Assembly: GCA_040752275.1 (NCBI GenBank)
Contig: JBFMFH010000011.1
Coordinates: forward strand, 1 to 60,625
Direction: 5' to 3'
Length of the DNA stretch: 60,625 bases
Origin: JBFMFH01 sp040752275
GTDB taxonomy: Bacteria > Acidobacteriota > Vicinamibacteria > Vicinamibacterales > JAKQTR01
Positions 40,989 through 49,262 of this stretch are shown here, one piece after another; position 1 is the first letter of the stretch; every line of letters starts with the position of its first letter. A program made the translations under genes and the position numbers. Below the pieces are notes generated by a model. That model did no database searches. It saw only the letters and a list, made by a program, of their open reading frames with translations, and had not been told where the DNA came from.

Positions 40989-41840
40989 ATGCCCGGTTTC
41001 CCCGCAGGCGCGCTGTTCCTCGTCGCAACTCCCATTGGAAATCTCGGGGACATCACGCTGCGTGCCCTCCAGGTACTCCGCGCGGTCGACATCGTGGCCG
41101 CAGAAGACACGCGCCACACGGCCAGACTCCTCGCCCACTACGGCATCAGCGTCCCGACGACCAGTCTCCACGAGCACAACGAGGCGGCCAAGGCGGCCTC
41201 GCTGGTGCGGCGGCTGCAGGCCGGCGGCCGCATTGCGGTCGTCTCGGACGCCGGCACCCCCGGCATCTCCGACCCGGGCTTCCGCGTCGTTCGCGCAGCG
41301 TTGGAAGCCGGGTGCCGGGTCGAAGCCATTCCCGGCCCAAGTGCCGTCGTCGCGGCGCTCGTGTCCTCCGGCTTGCCCACCGACGCGTTCGTATTCATGG
41401 GTTTTCCCCCCGCCAGAGGCTCGGCGCGGGCCGCTTGGTTCGACCGCCTCCGACACGAAGAGCGAACGGTCGTCTTCTTCGAGGCTCCCCATCGGGTGCG
41501 GCGGACTCTGGAGCAGGCACTCGAGGCCGGCATCAGCCGCGAGGGCGCACTCTGCCGCGAGTTGACCAAAGTGCACGAAGAAACGCTGAGGGGCCCGCTC
41601 GCCGAACTCGTCACCCGGCTGCCGGCCCGGCCGATTGGCGAGTTTACCGTCGTGCTGGCTGGCGATCGTAATCTTCCGCCGGATGGGCCGGCAGTGCCGC
41701 CAGACCGGCTGTACGGGGAATTCTGTCAAATGACAGAAAACGGAGCGTCCCGGCGCGATGCCATCACGACGCTGGCGCGACGGTACAAGCTCCGGTCGCG
41801 GGAGGTCTATGCGGCCATCGAACAGATGCGCGATTCTTGA
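40989..41840 (+). CDS. rsmI: 16S rRNA (cytidine-1402-2'-O)-methyltransferase
   Basis: This 283-residue tetrapyrrole-methylase-fold enzyme methylates the ribose of C1402 in the 16S rRNA decoding centre using SAM. Diagnostic stretches are LFLVATPIGNLGDITLRALQ, AEDTRHTARLL, VVSDAGTPGISDPGFRVV, IPGPSAVVAALVSSGLPTD and EAPHRVRRTL. The C-terminal helical segment (SRRDAITTLARRYKLRSREV) is the RsmI HTH-like tail. The length is normal. Confidence 0.95.
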   Translation: MPGFPAGALFLVATPIGNLGDITLRALQVLRAVDIVAAEDTRHTARLLAHYGISVPTTSLHEHNEAAKAASLVRRLQAGGRIAVVSDAGTPGISDPGFRVVRAALEAGCRVEAIPGPSAVVAALVSSGLPTDAFVFMGFPPARGSARAAWFDRLRHEERTVVFFEAPHRVRRTLEQALEAGISREGALCRELTKVHEETLRGPLAELVTRLPARPIGEFTVVLAGDRNLPPDGPAVPPDRLYGEFCQMTENGASRRDAITTLARRYKLRSREVYAAIEQMRDS

Positions 41841-41930
41841 CCGGATCCAGGCCATTTGTTAACGTAGCGCCACCCGCGGGTTTCTTTGAGTGAACCGTTC
41901 TTGTCCTCGCGTCGAGCGCGGAGCCGATCT

Positions 41931-42674
41931 ATGCCAAAGGTCCGCCGAAGCCCGGCAAAGGCGAAGGCCGCTAAGTCGCTGAAGAACAAGAAGAAACAGA
42001 AGCCGGCGCGGCCCGGCGGCAGCTCGAAGACCCGGCCGAAGACCCGGGCGAAGACCAAGGCACAGGCGGCCAAGCAGGCGCGGCGCAGGTCCGGGCCGGC
42101 GGCTGCCGCCGGCCTCCTTGCGGGACGGCCTCGACCACCGCTGCCGCCTCCGCCCCCGCCCCGGCGCAGCACCTTTGCCGATGCGGTGGCCGCCTACGAC
42201 AGGGGCATGCGGGCGTTCCATGCCCGCAAGTTCGGGGAGGCCCGGGAGATCCTGGCGTCGATTCTGACGCTCTATCCGGAAGAGAAGGAGCTGCACGAGC
42301 GCGTGCAGATGTACCTCAACGTCTGTGCGCGGCACGTGGAGCCGCCCCAGGCCGCGCCACAGACGATCGAGGAGCGCATCGCCGCCGCGACCCTGGCGCT
42401 CAACAGCGGCCGGCTCGACGACGCCATTGCCACCTTGCGAGCGGTCGCCGCCGAGGACGCCGCCAACGATTCGGCTGCCTATCTGCTCGGCGTGGCCTAT
42501 GCCGGCAAGCAGGATGTGTCCTCCGCGATGACGTATCTGGAACGCGCCGTGAGGCTCAACCCGGAGAACCGCGATCTCATCCGCAGGGAGGCCGATCTCG
42601 ACGCGCTCCGCCAGAGCGACCAGGTTCAGGCACTCCTCAGCGCACCGCTGTCGGGCCGCAAGCGGAAGACCTAG
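41931..42674 (+). CDS. Basic-tailed TPR protein
   Basis: This 247-residue protein has an extremely basic, low-complexity N-terminus (residues 1-60, Lys/Arg/Ala) and a proline stretch (PPLPPPPPPRR). Three or four tetratricopeptide-like helical pairs follow (FADAVAAYDRGMRAFHARKF, AATLALNSGRLDDAIATLRA, AAYLLGVAYAGKQDVSSAMT). ATG 41931 has GGAG upstream; a TTG at 41886 would add 15 residues. The tail may bind nucleic acid or be disordered, and the TPRs suggest protein contacts. Specific function is unknown. Confidence 0.75.
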   Translation: MPKVRRSPAKAKAAKSLKNKKKQKPARPGGSSKTRPKTRAKTKAQAAKQARRRSGPAAAAGLLAGRPRPPLPPPPPPRRSTFADAVAAYDRGMRAFHARKFGEAREILASILTLYPEEKELHERVQMYLNVCARHVEPPQAAPQTIEERIAAATLALNSGRLDDAIATLRAVAAEDAANDSAAYLLGVAYAGKQDVSSAMTYLERAVRLNPENRDLIRREADLDALRQSDQVQALLSAPLSGRKRKT

Positions 42675-42686
42675 CCGGACACCAGG

Positions 42687-43364
42687 ATGCTCCACGACGA
42701 CAAGCTCGGCCAGTTTCGCGCCTCCGGCGTGACCGTCCTCGATCCGCAGACCACCTTCATCGACGACGGCGTCACCATCGGTGCGGGAACGGTCATTCAC
42801 CCCGGCGTCACCCTCGAAGGCCGCACCACCGTCGGCCGGTCGTGCCGGATCCGTTCGTGGGTGCGCATCACCGATACCACCATCGGCGACAACGTCCTCA
42901 TCAACGACAGTTGCGTGATTGTCGAATCGGTCATCGACGACGACGCGCGTGTCGGGCCCTTCGCGCACATCCGCCCCGCCTCCCACGTGAAGGACGGCGC
43001 TCACGTCGGCAACTTCGTGGAGCTCAAGAAGACGGTGCTCGGCGAAGGATCGAAGGCCAACCATCTCACCTATCTCGGCGACGCCGTCATCGGCGCCGGG
43101 GTGAACGTCGGCGCCGGTACGATCACCTGCAACTACGATGGCGTGCACAAGCACCAGACGGACGTCGAGGACGGGGCCTTCATCGGCAGCGACACGCAGC
43201 TCATCGCCCCCGTGAAGGTCGGGGCGGGAGCCTATGTCGCCGCCGGTTCGTCCATCACGAAGGATGTGCCGCCGGGTGCGCTCGGGATTGCGAGGGGACG
43301 GCAGGTCAACATCGAAGGCTGGGTAAGGAAGAAGACAGGAGACAGAAGACAGAAGACAGAATGA
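42687..43364 (+). CDS. GlmU acetyltransferase domain, stand-alone
   Basis: This 225-residue left-handed beta-helix protein corresponds to the C-terminal half of GlmU, which acetylates glucosamine-1-phosphate using acetyl-CoA. The match is close: AHIRPASHVKDGAHVGNFVE, LKKTVLGEGSKANHLTYLGD with the catalytic His126, and GAGTITCNYDG. The uridylyltransferase half normally fused at the N-terminus is absent; the gene starts 12 bases after the TPR gene with its own ATG. The last residues (KKTGDRRQKTE) are encoded by an AGACAGA tandem repeat. The partner pyrophosphorylase must be elsewhere. Confidence 0.88.
   Translation: MLHDDKLGQFRASGVTVLDPQTTFIDDGVTIGAGTVIHPGVTLEGRTTVGRSCRIRSWVRITDTTIGDNVLINDSCVIVESVIDDDARVGPFAHIRPASHVKDGAHVGNFVELKKTVLGEGSKANHLTYLGDAVIGAGVNVGAGTITCNYDGVHKHQTDVEDGAFIGSDTQLIAPVKVGAGAYVAAGSSITKDVPPGALGIARGRQVNIEGWVRKKTGDRRQKTE
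43327..43362. repeat. AGACAGA short tandem repeat
   Basis: Four to five units (agacagg, agacaga, agacaga) cover the last codons of the GlmU-like gene up to its stop. The family recurs, in either orientation, at 43862-43911, 44012-44071, 46078-46112 and 60383-60411. Confidence 0.8.
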
Positions 43365-43421
43365 ACAGCCCTGCCACGCCTCCTGACGCCGATGTTCCAC
43401 TCGACAACCGGAAGGGACGTG

Positions 43422-43790
43422 ATGGCGCCTCCGCCCGCGAGAACGTTTGAGGATCTCGTCGTCTGGCAGAAGGGCCACGCCCTGGTTCTTCGCGTGTACA
43501 GGGTTACGGCTGGGTTTCCCAAGACCGAGATCTATGGTCTGACCGCACAGATGAGGCAGGCTGCCTCGTCGATACCGGCCAACATCGCTGAGGGGTTCAA
43601 GCGGGCCAGCCGCCCCGATAAGGCCCGGTTGCTCAACGTCGCTCAGGGCTCTGCCGAAGAACTCCGATACTACCTGCGGTTGGCCCACGACCTGGGCTAT
43701 CTCGTTTCCGGGGAGATGGCTGCGGACCTTGATGAGGTTTCACGCCTACTTGACGCCTATCGAAGGAAGATCCTCTCCTCGCAAGCCTGA
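43422..43790 (+). CDS. Four-helix-bundle protein, S23 (23S rRNA intervening-sequence) family
   Basis: This 122-residue protein has the S23 signature: TFEDLVVWQKGHALVLRVYR, FPKTEIYGLTAQMRQAASSI, PANIAEGFKR and GSAEELRYYLRLAHDLGYL. Family members are often encoded inside 23S rRNA intervening sequences but are also found free, as here. The function is unknown. ATG 43422 with AAGGGACG upstream is preferred; ATG 43392 is an in-frame alternative. It lies directly before the duplicated glmS leader. Confidence 0.92.
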   Translation: MAPPPARTFEDLVVWQKGHALVLRVYRVTAGFPKTEIYGLTAQMRQAASSIPANIAEGFKRASRPDKARLLNVAQGSAEELRYYLRLAHDLGYLVSGEMAADLDEVSRLLDAYRRKILSSQA

Positions 43791-43792
43791 CT

Positions 43793-44084
<292 letters not shown>

Positions 44085-44087
<3 letters not shown>

Positions 44088-45932
44088 TGCGGTATCGTCG
44101 CTTACCTCGGCCCCAAGCCCGCGCTCCCGGTCATCCTGGAGGGCTTGCGCAAGCTCGAGTACCGCGGGTACGACTCGGCGGGTATTGCGCTGGTCCGTGA
44201 AGGAGAGATCGCCGTCCGGCGCAGCGCCGGCAAGCTCGCCCGCCTCGAGGAGGTTCTTGCCGCGCAGCCCCTGGAGGGCTCGTTCGGCCTCGGCCATACG
44301 CGCTGGGCGACCCATGGCCGCCCGACCGAAGAGAACGCCCACCCGCACCGCGACTGCACCGGGCGTCTCGTCGTCGTGCACAACGGCATCATCGAGAACT
44401 ACCTCGAGCTCAAGCGCGAACTGGCGGAGGAAGGCCATCGTTTCGTCACCGAGACCGACACCGAAGTCGTCGCCCACCTGGTCGAGCGCGAGATGACGCC
44501 GGGTGTGCCCCTCGAGGCCGCCACACGGGCGGCTCTCGCCCGCCTCCGCGGCATGTTCGCCCTTGTGCTCATCTCGGCGAGCGATCCCGACAAGCTCGTC
44601 GCGGCCCGGTCGGGGCCGCCGATTGTCGTCGGCCTCGGCGAGGGCGAATTCTTCGTGGCGTCCGACATCCCGGCCATTCTGAGCCACACGCGGGACGTGG
44701 TCTTCCTGCACGACGGCGAGATGGCGGTCATCACGAAGGCGGGTGTGGTGTTTGCCCGCTTCGATGGATCACCGATCGACAAGGCGCCCCAGCGCGTCGT
44801 GTGGGACCCCATCCAGGCCGAGAAGGCGGGCTACAAGCACTTCATGCTGAAGGAGATCTACGAGCAGCCTGCCGCCGTGCGCGACACCATCCTCGGGCGC
44901 GTGTCCCTCGAGACGGGGCGCGTCTTCCTGGATGAGATCAATCTGAGCGACGAGGAGCTTTCCCACGTCGAGAAAGTCGTGCTGCTCGCCTGCGGCACCT
45001 CGTGGCATGCAGGCCTCGTCGGGAAGTTCCTCATCGAGGAACTGGCCCAGGTGCCGGTGGAAGTCGACTACGGATCGGAGTACCGCTATCGCAATCCTCT
45101 CGGCGACGACCGCACCCTCGCCGTTGTCATCACCCAGTCCGGCGAGACCGCGGACACCCTGGCGGCCCTGCGCGAGGCGAAGCGCCGGGGGGCGCGCAGC
45201 ATCAGTATCTGCAACGTCGTCGGCAGCATGGCCACCCGGGAGAGCGACGGAACGATCTACACGCACGCGGGCCCGGAAATCGGCGTTGCCTCGACCAAGG
45301 CGTTCACCTCCCAACTGGTGGCGCTCCAGTTGCTGGCGCTCTACCTGGCGCAGGCGAGGTCTGCTCTCACGCCGGCGCAGGCTCGGCCGCATCTCGAAGG
45401 GCTGCTTCACCTGCCCCAGTTGCTGGAGTGGACGCTGAAGGCATCGGCTGGTGTCGAGGAGATTGCCAAGACGTACCATGCGCGCCGCGACTTCCTCTAC
45501 CTCGGTCGCGGGATCAACTACCCCATCGCCCTCGAGGGCGCCCTGAAGCTGAAGGAGATATCGTACATCCACGCCGAGGGCTATCCCGGCGGCGAGATGA
45601 AGCACGGACCCATCGCGCTCATCGACGAACAACTCCCCATCGTCGCCCTCGCGCCCCGCGATCATGTCTTCGAGAAGATGCTCGGTAACATCCAGGAGGC
45701 CAAGGCTCGCGGCGGTTCGATCATCGCGCTGACGACCGGCGGCGACGATGCCCTGCGCGAGTTACTCGATCCTTCGACGGATTTCATCCTGACGCTGCCC
45801 ACCGTGGCGAGGTTCCTGACGCCGGTTGTCTTCGCGCTGCCCCTGCAGTTGCTCGCGTACCACATCGCCGTGCGCCGGGGAGCGGATGTGGATCAGCCGC
45901 GGAATCTGGCGAAGAGCGTCACGGTCGAATAA
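44085..45932 (+). CDS. glmS: Glutamine--fructose-6-phosphate aminotransferase (isomerizing)
   Basis: This 615-residue enzyme makes glucosamine-6-phosphate, the first step to UDP-GlcNAc. The N-terminal Ntn glutaminase begins MCGIVAYLG, with the catalytic Cys directly after Met. RGYDSAGI, GHTRWATHGRPTEENAHPH and HNGIIENYLELK follow. The isomerase half has two SIS domains (LLACGTSWHAGLVGKFLIEE; ITQSGETADTLAALREAKRR) and ends PRNLAKSVTVE, the conserved C-tail. The start is set by the Cys. It works with the GlmM and GlmU-type genes of this window. Confidence 0.97.
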
Positions 45933-46051
45933 CAGATCAGAAGACGGCGCGCCGGGACGCGCTGCTGGGCACGAGTGTGCGGCAGGAGAAGGCGACAGTC
46001 GCAGGAGACAGACGAGTGCTAGGCATGCGTTCGCGTCAGGAGAAGGCGAGA

Positions 46052-46070
46052 GCCGGCCGATCAGGCCGGC
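46052..46070. repeat. REP-like hairpin, copy 2
   Basis: The sequence GCCGGCCGATCAGGCCGGC has the same stem and loop as copy 1, but the second base pair is C-G instead of T-A. It lies in the glmS-helicase gap, beside a degenerate GCGACAG/AGGAGAAGGCGA repeat and an AGACAGA-type run (46078-46112) that ends at the helicase ribosome-binding site. Confidence 0.8.
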
Positions 46071-46118
46071 GCGGTCCATTCTGTCTTCTGCCTTCTGTCT
46101 CCTGTATTCTGACTGGAG

Positions 46119-48455
46119 ATGGACTTCCTCCAGCACCTCAATCCCGAGCAGCGCAGCGCCGTGCTGCATGCCGGCGGCCCGCTGCTGATCCTTGCCGGGG
46201 CGGGATCTGGCAAGACGCGCGTGATCGCGTTCCGGGTAGCGTACCTGGTCGGCAGCGGCCTTGCCCGGCCGGGAGAGGTGCTCGCCGTCACCTTCACCAA
46301 CAAGGCCGCCGAAGAGATGCGCCAGCGCGTGGAGGGTCTGCTGGACCAGAGCTTCGCCGGCCTCTGGATCTCGACGTTCCACTCGCTGTGCGCGCGGCTC
46401 CTGCGCCGCGAGGGCCCGGCCATCGGTCTCTCACGCGACTTCGTCATCTACGATTCGTCCGACCAGCTCGCCTTGATCAAGCAGGTCCTGCGCGAGCAGC
46501 AGATCGACGAGAGTTTCCTTCAGCCACGTGCGGCCCTCTCGCGGATCAGTCACGCGAAGAACCAGATGTTGTCGCCCCAAGCCGTGGCCGCCGCCCGTGC
46601 CAACTATCGCGACGACGTGCTGGCCCGGGTCTATCAGGACTACGTGAAGGCCCTCGCGGCATGCGGCGCAGTCGACTTCGATGACCTGCTGCTGAAGACC
46701 GTCGAGCTCTTCGAGGCCTCTCCAGAGACGCGCGCGCGCTACAGCCAGCGGTTTCGCTACGTGATGGTCGACGAGTACCAGGACACGAACCGCCCGCAAT
46801 ACCTGCTCATGCGGCACCTTGCCGGCCAACACCGCAACCTCGCGGTGGTCGGCGACCCGGACCAGTCGATCTACGCGTGGCGCGGCGCGGACATCCGGAA
46901 CATCCTCGACTTCGAGCACGACTTCCCCGAGGCTGTCATCGTCCGTCTCGAACAGAACTATCGTTCCACGCAGGTGATCCTCGATTCGGCGTCGGCCGTC
47001 ATCGCCAACAACCGCAACCGCAAGGAGAAACGACTCTGGACGGATCGACGCGGCGGCGAGGCCGTCGTGTACGCGAGGTGCGGGGACGAGCTTCAGGAGG
47101 CCGATTTCGTGGCCCGAACCGCCCGCGGGGTCCTCCAGGAGGATCCCGGGCACGTTGTGGCCGTGCTCTATCGCACCAATGCCCAGTCACGCGTCATCGA
47201 AGATGCCTTCCGCCGCGAGAGCATCGTCTACCGCATTGTCGGCGGCGTCCGTTTCTACGAGCGGAAGGAAGTCAAGGACACGCTGGCCTACCTGAAGCTC
47301 CTGCTCAATCCGCATGACAACGTGAGTCTCAGACGCATCATCAACACGCCGGCTCGGGGGATTGGGAAGGGTGTCATGGAGACCCTCGAGGCGTTCGCCG
47401 GCGATGGTCACTTCTCGACCCAGGACGGGGGTGGGGGGCCAGGGACCGGGGACCGGCCCCTCTCTCCCCTGCTCGCCGGGCTCGGGCAGGATCTCCCCAA
47501 GGCGTCATTGTGGTCCGCACTCGAGCTGGGCCTGGCTGCGGGACGGTTTCCGGCCAGGGCGGCCGCGTCCCTCCAGGCGTTTCGCGATCTGCTGCTGTCT
47601 CTGGCGGACTCGGTGCGTCAGGAGCCGGTCTCCATCGCCATCGCCAAGGTGTTGGACAGGTCTGGCTACCTGCAGGACCTCCGCGAAGATCGCAGCGAGG
47701 AGTCCGAGGGCCGCATCGAGAACCTGGCGGAACTCGTTTCGGCGGCGCGCGAGTACGAGGCGCGGGACCCGGAGCCTTCGCTCGCCGCCTTCGTGGACCG
47801 TCTCTCGCTGCTCTCCGAGGCCGATGAATCCGAGGGCGCCGCCGACGCGCGGGTGTTGCTCATGACGCTCCACAGCGCAAAGGGCCTCGAGTTCCCCGCC
47901 GTCTTCATCATGGGTCTCGAAGAAGGTCTCTTCCCCCACTCGCGCTCGTCAGACGACGACGGCGAGCTGGAAGAGGAGCGGCGTCTCTGCTACGTGGGCA
48001 TGACCCGCGCCCGCCTGCGTCTGTTCTTATCGAGCGCCGCACGGCGCCGAGTGTTCGGCGAGTACCGGGCCACGGAGCCCTCTCGGTTTCTCGACGAGGT
48101 CCCGGCCGGGCTCGTTCAGCGGTACGACTTCATTGGCCGGCCTTCGGCATTCGGCACCTCGGCCGGCCGCGGCTCCTACTACCGGCAGCGGGGGGAGCAC
48201 CTGCCCGGGTCTCCGTCGCCCCGCTCGGGGCGCGTGCGTGAGGCCCAGCCGCCCTACGCCTACGAGGATGAGGACCAGTCGGTCCACGCGGCGAATGGGA
48301 TGCGTCTCGGGATGCGCGTGCGGCACCCGCAGTTCGGAGAAGGGACGGTCGTCGGTGTCGAGCCTGCACATGACGACCTCAAGGTCACCGTGCGGTTTGC
48401 GAGCGTGGGCGTGAAGCGGTTGCTGGCGAGTTACGCGCGGCTCGAGCGCGCGTAG
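46119..48455 (+). CDS. UvrD/PcrA-type superfamily 1 DNA helicase
   Basis: This 778-residue 3'-5' helicase has all SF1A motifs. They include LNPEQRSAVLHAGGPLLILA, AGAGSGKTRVI (Walker A, residues about 26-33), AVTFTNKAAEEM, VDEYQDTN, VVGDPDQSIYAWRGA, LEQNYRST, VYRIVGGVRFYERKEVKD, LMTLHSAKGLEF and YVGMTRAR. The C-terminus (GMRVRHPQFGEGTVVGVE) is the Tudor-like domain of PcrA. A Gly/Pro-rich insertion (about residues 430-465) is not usual. It functions in repair and in clearing replication/transcription conflicts. ATG 46119 has a TGGAG site. Confidence 0.95.
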   Translation: MDFLQHLNPEQRSAVLHAGGPLLILAGAGSGKTRVIAFRVAYLVGSGLARPGEVLAVTFTNKAAEEMRQRVEGLLDQSFAGLWISTFHSLCARLLRREGPAIGLSRDFVIYDSSDQLALIKQVLREQQIDESFLQPRAALSRISHAKNQMLSPQAVAAARANYRDDVLARVYQDYVKALAACGAVDFDDLLLKTVELFEASPETRARYSQRFRYVMVDEYQDTNRPQYLLMRHLAGQHRNLAVVGDPDQSIYAWRGADIRNILDFEHDFPEAVIVRLEQNYRSTQVILDSASAVIANNRNRKEKRLWTDRRGGEAVVYARCGDELQEADFVARTARGVLQEDPGHVVAVLYRTNAQSRVIEDAFRRESIVYRIVGGVRFYERKEVKDTLAYLKLLLNPHDNVSLRRIINTPARGIGKGVMETLEAFAGDGHFSTQDGGGGPGTGDRPLSPLLAGLGQDLPKASLWSALELGLAAGRFPARAAASLQAFRDLLLSLADSVRQEPVSIAIAKVLDRSGYLQDLREDRSEESEGRIENLAELVSAAREYEARDPEPSLAAFVDRLSLLSEADESEGAADARVLLMTLHSAKGLEFPAVFIMGLEEGLFPHSRSSDDDGELEEERRLCYVGMTRARLRLFLSSAARRRVFGEYRATEPSRFLDEVPAGLVQRYDFIGRPSAFGTSAGRGSYYRQRGEHLPGSPSPRSGRVREAQPPYAYEDEDQSVHAANGMRLGMRVRHPQFGEGTVVGVEPAHDDLKVTVRFASVGVKRLLASYARLERA

Positions 48456-48460
48456 AGAAG

Positions 48461-48485
48461 GCCCGGGTCTGAAAGCCCCGGGCCT
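48461..48485. terminator. Possible hairpin terminator
   Basis: GGCCCGGG (48461-48468) pairs with CCCGGGCC (48478-48485) between the convergent helicase and lipoprotein genes. No clear T-run follows, so termination is inferred from position and stem strength. A GAATCCC tandem repeat (48494-48526) follows. Confidence 0.5.
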
Positions 48486-48493
48486 CCTGTGGT

Positions 48494-48526
48494 TCGAATC
48501 CCGAATCCCGAATCCCGAATCCCGGT
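48494..48526. repeat. GAATCCC short tandem repeat
   Basis: Four perfect heptamer units in a row. They end just short of the lipoprotein gene's stop codon. Confidence 0.85.
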
Positions 48527-48528
48527 GT

Positions 48529-49251
48529 TCAGAGCGGCTTGATCCCCGTCACCACCCACCGGCCGACGAGGTCCTGGCCGTCGTGCACGCCCTTCAGCGT
48601 GGCGCGCTCGATCGTGACGACATACTTCTTCTTAGAGGTCTGGCCGTCCTTCGTCACGTTGCCCTCGATCGTGACCTCGCGCACCGTCAGGGTCCCGTCG
48701 TACGCCAGGACGTCCACCGGGTTCCGTGCGTCGAGCGTGCTGATGACGACCACCGGCTGTTCCCGTCTCAGCGTATTGCGTGCCTCGCTGATCTTGCCGG
48801 CCCACTCGGCCGTCTGCTCGCGGAGCTTGGCCCATTCGGCCTGAACCTCGGCATCCCGGCCGCGTACGCTCTGGCCCTTGGCTTCGGCCTTCAGGACGCG
48901 GTCGATGGCCTCGCCATTCGCGTCCTGGTATTCCTTCTTCCGCTTGGAGAACTCCGCCTCCTGGTCCTGGAGGGCCTTGAGGTCGGCGGCGTGTCTCTTC
49001 AGCTCCAGTTCGGTGACCTTGTCCTCGGTCGACGACAGGATGCTGAAGGTTCCCATCTGGCCGTCCCGCGCGGGATCGAAGCCAACGGTGGCGATGTTCG
49101 CCAGCGTCATGTTGTCGCCCATCTTCGACGCGTTGAAGTACTTGACGAGGAACGTCTTTTCCTCGCCGCCTCCGCAGGCGGCCACGACGAAGGCCAGCGC
49201 CAGGATCAATGCGGGAACGAACAGGAAACGCAGTGTGCTCGGCCGAGGCAT
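48529..49251 (-). CDS. Coiled-coil lipoprotein of unknown function
   Basis: This 240-residue protein has a signal peptide ending in a lipobox (LILALAFVVAACGGG, with Cys near residue 26). A charged region predicted as coiled coil follows (about 80-150: KRHAADLKALQDQEAEFSKR ... WAKLREQTAEWAGKISEARN), then a beta-rich C-terminus (VVVISTLDARNPVDVLAYDG). ATG 49251 is chosen because AAGGAGGG lies 4 bases upstream; ATG 49266 overlaps the gyrA stop. It follows gyrA closely and is probably co-transcribed. No family name is recognised. Confidence 0.82.
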   Translation of the reverse strand: MPRPSTLRFLFVPALILALAFVVAACGGGEEKTFLVKYFNASKMGDNMTLANIATVGFDPARDGQMGTFSILSSTEDKVTELELKRHAADLKALQDQEAEFSKRKKEYQDANGEAIDRVLKAEAKGQSVRGRDAEVQAEWAKLREQTAEWAGKISEARNTLRREQPVVVISTLDARNPVDVLAYDGTLTVREVTIEGNVTKDGQTSKKKYVVTIERATLKGVHDGQDLVGRWVVTGIKPL

Positions 49252-49262
49252 GCAGCCCTCCT

